Shown: in pieces, positions 61,763 through 64,000 of the stretch
How positions within the stretch are numbered: the stretch's first letter is position 1
Layout of the letters: every line of letters begins with the position of its first letter
Assembly: GCA_027605045.1 (NCBI GenBank)
Contig: JAQFWX010000048.1
Coordinates: 1 to 64,000, forward strand
Direction of reading: 5' to 3'
DNA length: 64,000 nucleotides
DNA from: Phallus indusiatus
Lineage: Eukaryota; Basidiomycota; Agaricomycetes; Phallales; Phallaceae
Translations under genes and position numbers: made by a program
The notes under the pieces: model-generated
The model's database searches: none
What the model was told of the DNA's origin: nothing
Seen by the model: the letters and a program-made list of their open reading frames with translations, nothing else

Positions 61763-61900
61763 GACAGAACACAAACATGGGATGGAGGTACAAGGTGGAT
61801 AGGGGTGTCTGCACCAGTTTGCAGTGCTGCTCGGTATTTGGGTGGACCGAACGTTATGGCTAATTGCAATGTGACTGTGATGCTAACGTGGGTGAATATT

Positions 61901-62356
61901 GTTGAGGACGAGAACAACTTACGAGGCGAACATGAGAATAGACGCCATGTACCTGTGCTACACAGCCCAGCGCAATGAGCTAATTTGTGGCCACGAAACT
62001 CGAATCTTGATATATGCATGTGCCACGGATGAAGAAAGCATTGGAAATTCGCTACAAGACGATTTCATGCTACGGTGTGGCGAATTAAATAGGATTATTA
62101 AGGAAAGAATGCTCTAGTCTTTTAAAATCCAGTTCCGTCTTTCTATTTTCTCTTTTTCTTACAAATTCATACCTACGCGAAACATTTTGACTACTTTTGT
62201 TTAGTTTACATTTTATTTAACAGCTCTTCTAACTCTTTTTATTCGTTTCCTTGTTTTTCTTGACGTTTTGACCCTGGACCGCGAAATCCATAGTTATTTA
62301 GCTTCATCAGGAAACATCATTTTTCCGCCATAGTCGGCGTCTTCAAGGGTTGTCCC
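61901..62356. other. Spacer, no gene recognised
   Basis: AT-rich sequence between the end of duplication copy B and LTR B2. A 72-codon frame at 61899-62117 has no recognisable domain. Confidence 0.35.
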
Positions 62357-63222
62357 TGTCAAGTACCGATATCCGGGAACGGTAATAGATACTGTAATAT
62401 AATTTAGTCATTGAATATAACACCAATAACTGTCACCGTTGGTTGACGACAGTCAGGACTTGGCCTCAACCTATAAGAGGTTGTGCCGCGACAGTCTTCT
62501 TCAGGATTTGTCCTGACGTTCGTCACGAGCGTCGAGTTCGTCAAGGACGTTACGGATATGTGCGTTCCGAGCTTCGAGAGCCGCGAGCTGTATCTCGTAT
62601 TGAATGATATCAAGCTCAACGATAATGAAGAAAGCTTTGAGATGTAACTCTCGGCAACGACGGATGGCTTCCGTCGCTGCAAGTCTCGAGGAACGATCTC
62701 GATGTTCAATGATGAATAGAATAGAGAAGGAGAGTTGTTATAGAGATATCGAACTACGTTCGATATTAAGTCTGAAGAACTATCTACGTGTATGCTAGGG
62801 TTTATATACACGTCAGATAAATAATTCTAGCTCAGTTCGAAATAGATTCCGAACTAGAGAAATACAAATAAGTCGTGAGATTCGTAAGTAATATCAATAT
62901 ATGCAGGGTATGATGTCTCATGTGATGAACATGAGGTGCGCAGGGATAAAAGCTGTGCATACATGGACCTACGTTCGTCATCTATGATCTCATAACCGGA
63001 ACGTGCGTGGAATATTCTAGAAAGGCCTTTCCGCGGATGTTCCAGGAGTTAAGGGAGACGGGTGCGTCTCTATTCGAGTTGCGAGGTTGATTGGGATGAC
63101 TGAATGCGATGGTCTTATCGTGAGTGACGTAAGCGTGATAAGATAACGGAGATAAACGGTAAATGATCGGATATGGATTACGTAACGTTACCGGAAGTGA
63201 TGTCATGAATCGGATCATGACA
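62357..63222 (-). mobile_element. Family B solo LTR (B2)
   Basis: The LTR is 866 bp, from TGTCAAGTACC to GGATCATGACA, with an exact 5-bp repeat GTCCC (62352-62356 and 63223-63227). It is the uninterrupted relative of B1 at 55722-57239. Confidence 0.9.
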
Positions 63223-63236
63223 GTCCCGCATATCAC

Positions 63237-63345
63237 ACTGGAGACATTGTAGGGTTTAGCCAAAAAAAGGATCCTAAGAAAATTATGGTTGGAGGTATAG
63301 GCTATTGACAATTCACTAACCTGTAATATCATATTATAACTATTA
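63237..63345. other. Possible CACTA-type terminal remnant
   Basis: CACTGGAGACATTGTAG at 63237 resembles the end of the CACTA-type MITE at 58533 over its first 12 bp. The other end is not seen in the window. Confidence 0.3.
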
Positions 63346-63960
63346 CTCAGCGTAAGGGATTCTGACTTGAAAAATTGTCAGTATGTTGTTATTTTTATTT
63401 TATTTAAATTATGTATGAATTATTACTTTTATAACACTATCAATAACTTTTTCTCTTCAATCAAACAGTATACAAAGTAAAACATATATTATTATTAACC
63501 ATAGCAGAAAATTATATAATGAAGTTGATATAATTACTTATCAGTACAATTTTTTATCATAATTATGAGGGAGTGAGAAATATTGAGTTTCTGTGTAATT
63601 AAAACTTGAGGTCACAATATGTGACATTAGAGTTTTCTCAACATTTTCCAGAAATCCATGTATTATTAAGGTTTTCCTAGGAAAACTCTAATATTATAAA
63701 GAGTATTCTCATGCTTAAAATTAAGCTTTTCCCATGCATCTAAATTATAATAGAAATATATTCTCACAATAAATATAAACAACATTTTTAGAACATTCTT
63801 CAATATAGATGATGATAATGTAAGTTTCATTCTGTTTATTATTTTACTGAATGGATAACATTGATCATGGGCTTATATGATAAAGAATTATTACATAATT
63901 CAACCAAGATATTATAGCAGTATACTGACAATTTTCCAAACCAGAATCCCTTAATCTGAG
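63346..63960. mobile_element. AT-rich MITE flanked by TA (Tc1/mariner-like)
   Basis: Imperfect inverted repeats of about 38 bp run CTCAGCGTAAGGGATTCTG at the left and, reverse-complemented, CTCAGATTAAGGGATTCTG at the right. TA lies on each side (63344-63345 and 63961-63962). There is no coding sequence, and the interior is very AT-rich. Confidence 0.7.
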
Positions 63961-63970
63961 TATTAATTAT

Positions 63971-64000
63971 TGTTACGCGCCGGGGTCGGGATGACTAAGC
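63971..64000 (-). mobile_element. Start of an inverted family D LTR, cut by the window end
   Basis: TGTTACGCGCCGGGGTCGGG is the reverse complement of the end of the family D LTR at 52658-53284, with one mismatch. Confidence 0.75.

Larger units (their letters stand above)
38915..61900. repeat. Segmental duplication, copy B, disrupted by transposable elements
   Basis: Copy B is in three blocks: 38915-42600 (matching A 32155-35350), 49862-50360 (A 35360-35985) and 59530-61900 (A 36575-38245). The first two blocks are separated by an LTR insertion holding the hAT element. The second and third are separated by a 9.2-kb block that replaced about 590 bp of copy A sequence (A 35986-36574). Confidence 0.85.

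Overview
The window is nuclear DNA of a filamentous basidiomycete, most likely an Agaricomycete. The genes carry many introns of about 50-60 nt with GT-AG ends, and several show a CTAAC-type branch site. Basidiomycete-typical families are present (DUF6533-like membrane proteins, a DUF6532-like gene, a Plavaka-type CACTA transposase), and the housekeeping genes are plainly fungal.

Region 1 (1-31.5 kb) is a compact, gene-dense chromosomal arm. In order it holds: a Ser/Pro-rich hypothetical protein (-); protein kinase C PKC1 (-); an AtuA/DUF1446-family protein (+); DNA polymerase alpha subunit B POL12 (-); NADPH-cytochrome P450 reductase (-); the DASH kinetochore subunit DAD1 (+); an unidentified acidic protein (+); an endosulfine/IGO1 protein (+); the mitochondrial inner-membrane protein MDM33/SHE9 (+); the spliceosome-associated CWF19 (+); succinate dehydrogenase iron-sulfur subunit (-); and ribosomal protein eS30 (+). 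The last two share a 331-bp head-to-head promoter. Most are conserved single-copy functions (cell-wall integrity signalling, replication, mitosis, quiescence, splicing, respiration, translation).

Region 2 (about 32-62 kb) is a tandem segmental duplication that has been torn apart by transposons. The unit is a DUF6533-like membrane-protein gene followed by a DUG2-like gene (WD40 repeats plus M20 peptidase, minus strand). Copy A (about 32.16-38.25 kb) is continuous, but its DUG2-like reading frame carries an in-frame stop. Copy B (about 38.9-61.9 kb) is split into three blocks by nested insertions: an LTR-type element holding a 6.45-kb hAT transposon, then a rearranged block with a DUF6532-like gene and a broken Plavaka transposase, then further LTRs and small DNA elements.

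Insertion order can be read from target-site duplications (TSDs). At least four LTR families (called A, B, C, D here), all without internal coding regions, lie as solo copies, many flanked by exact 5-bp repeats. There are also a perfect-ended hAT element with an apparently intact transposase plus two genes of unknown function inside it, a 562-bp hAT MITE, a CACTA-type MITE with a 3-bp TSD, a tRNA-like SINE with a 12-bp TSD, and a TA-flanked MITE near the right edge.

The most interesting items are the hAT element and its passenger genes, the solo LTRs sitting antisense inside introns whose splice signals survive, the two homologous exon-intron units inside the hAT element, and the LTRs without TSDs that mark rearrangement junctions.
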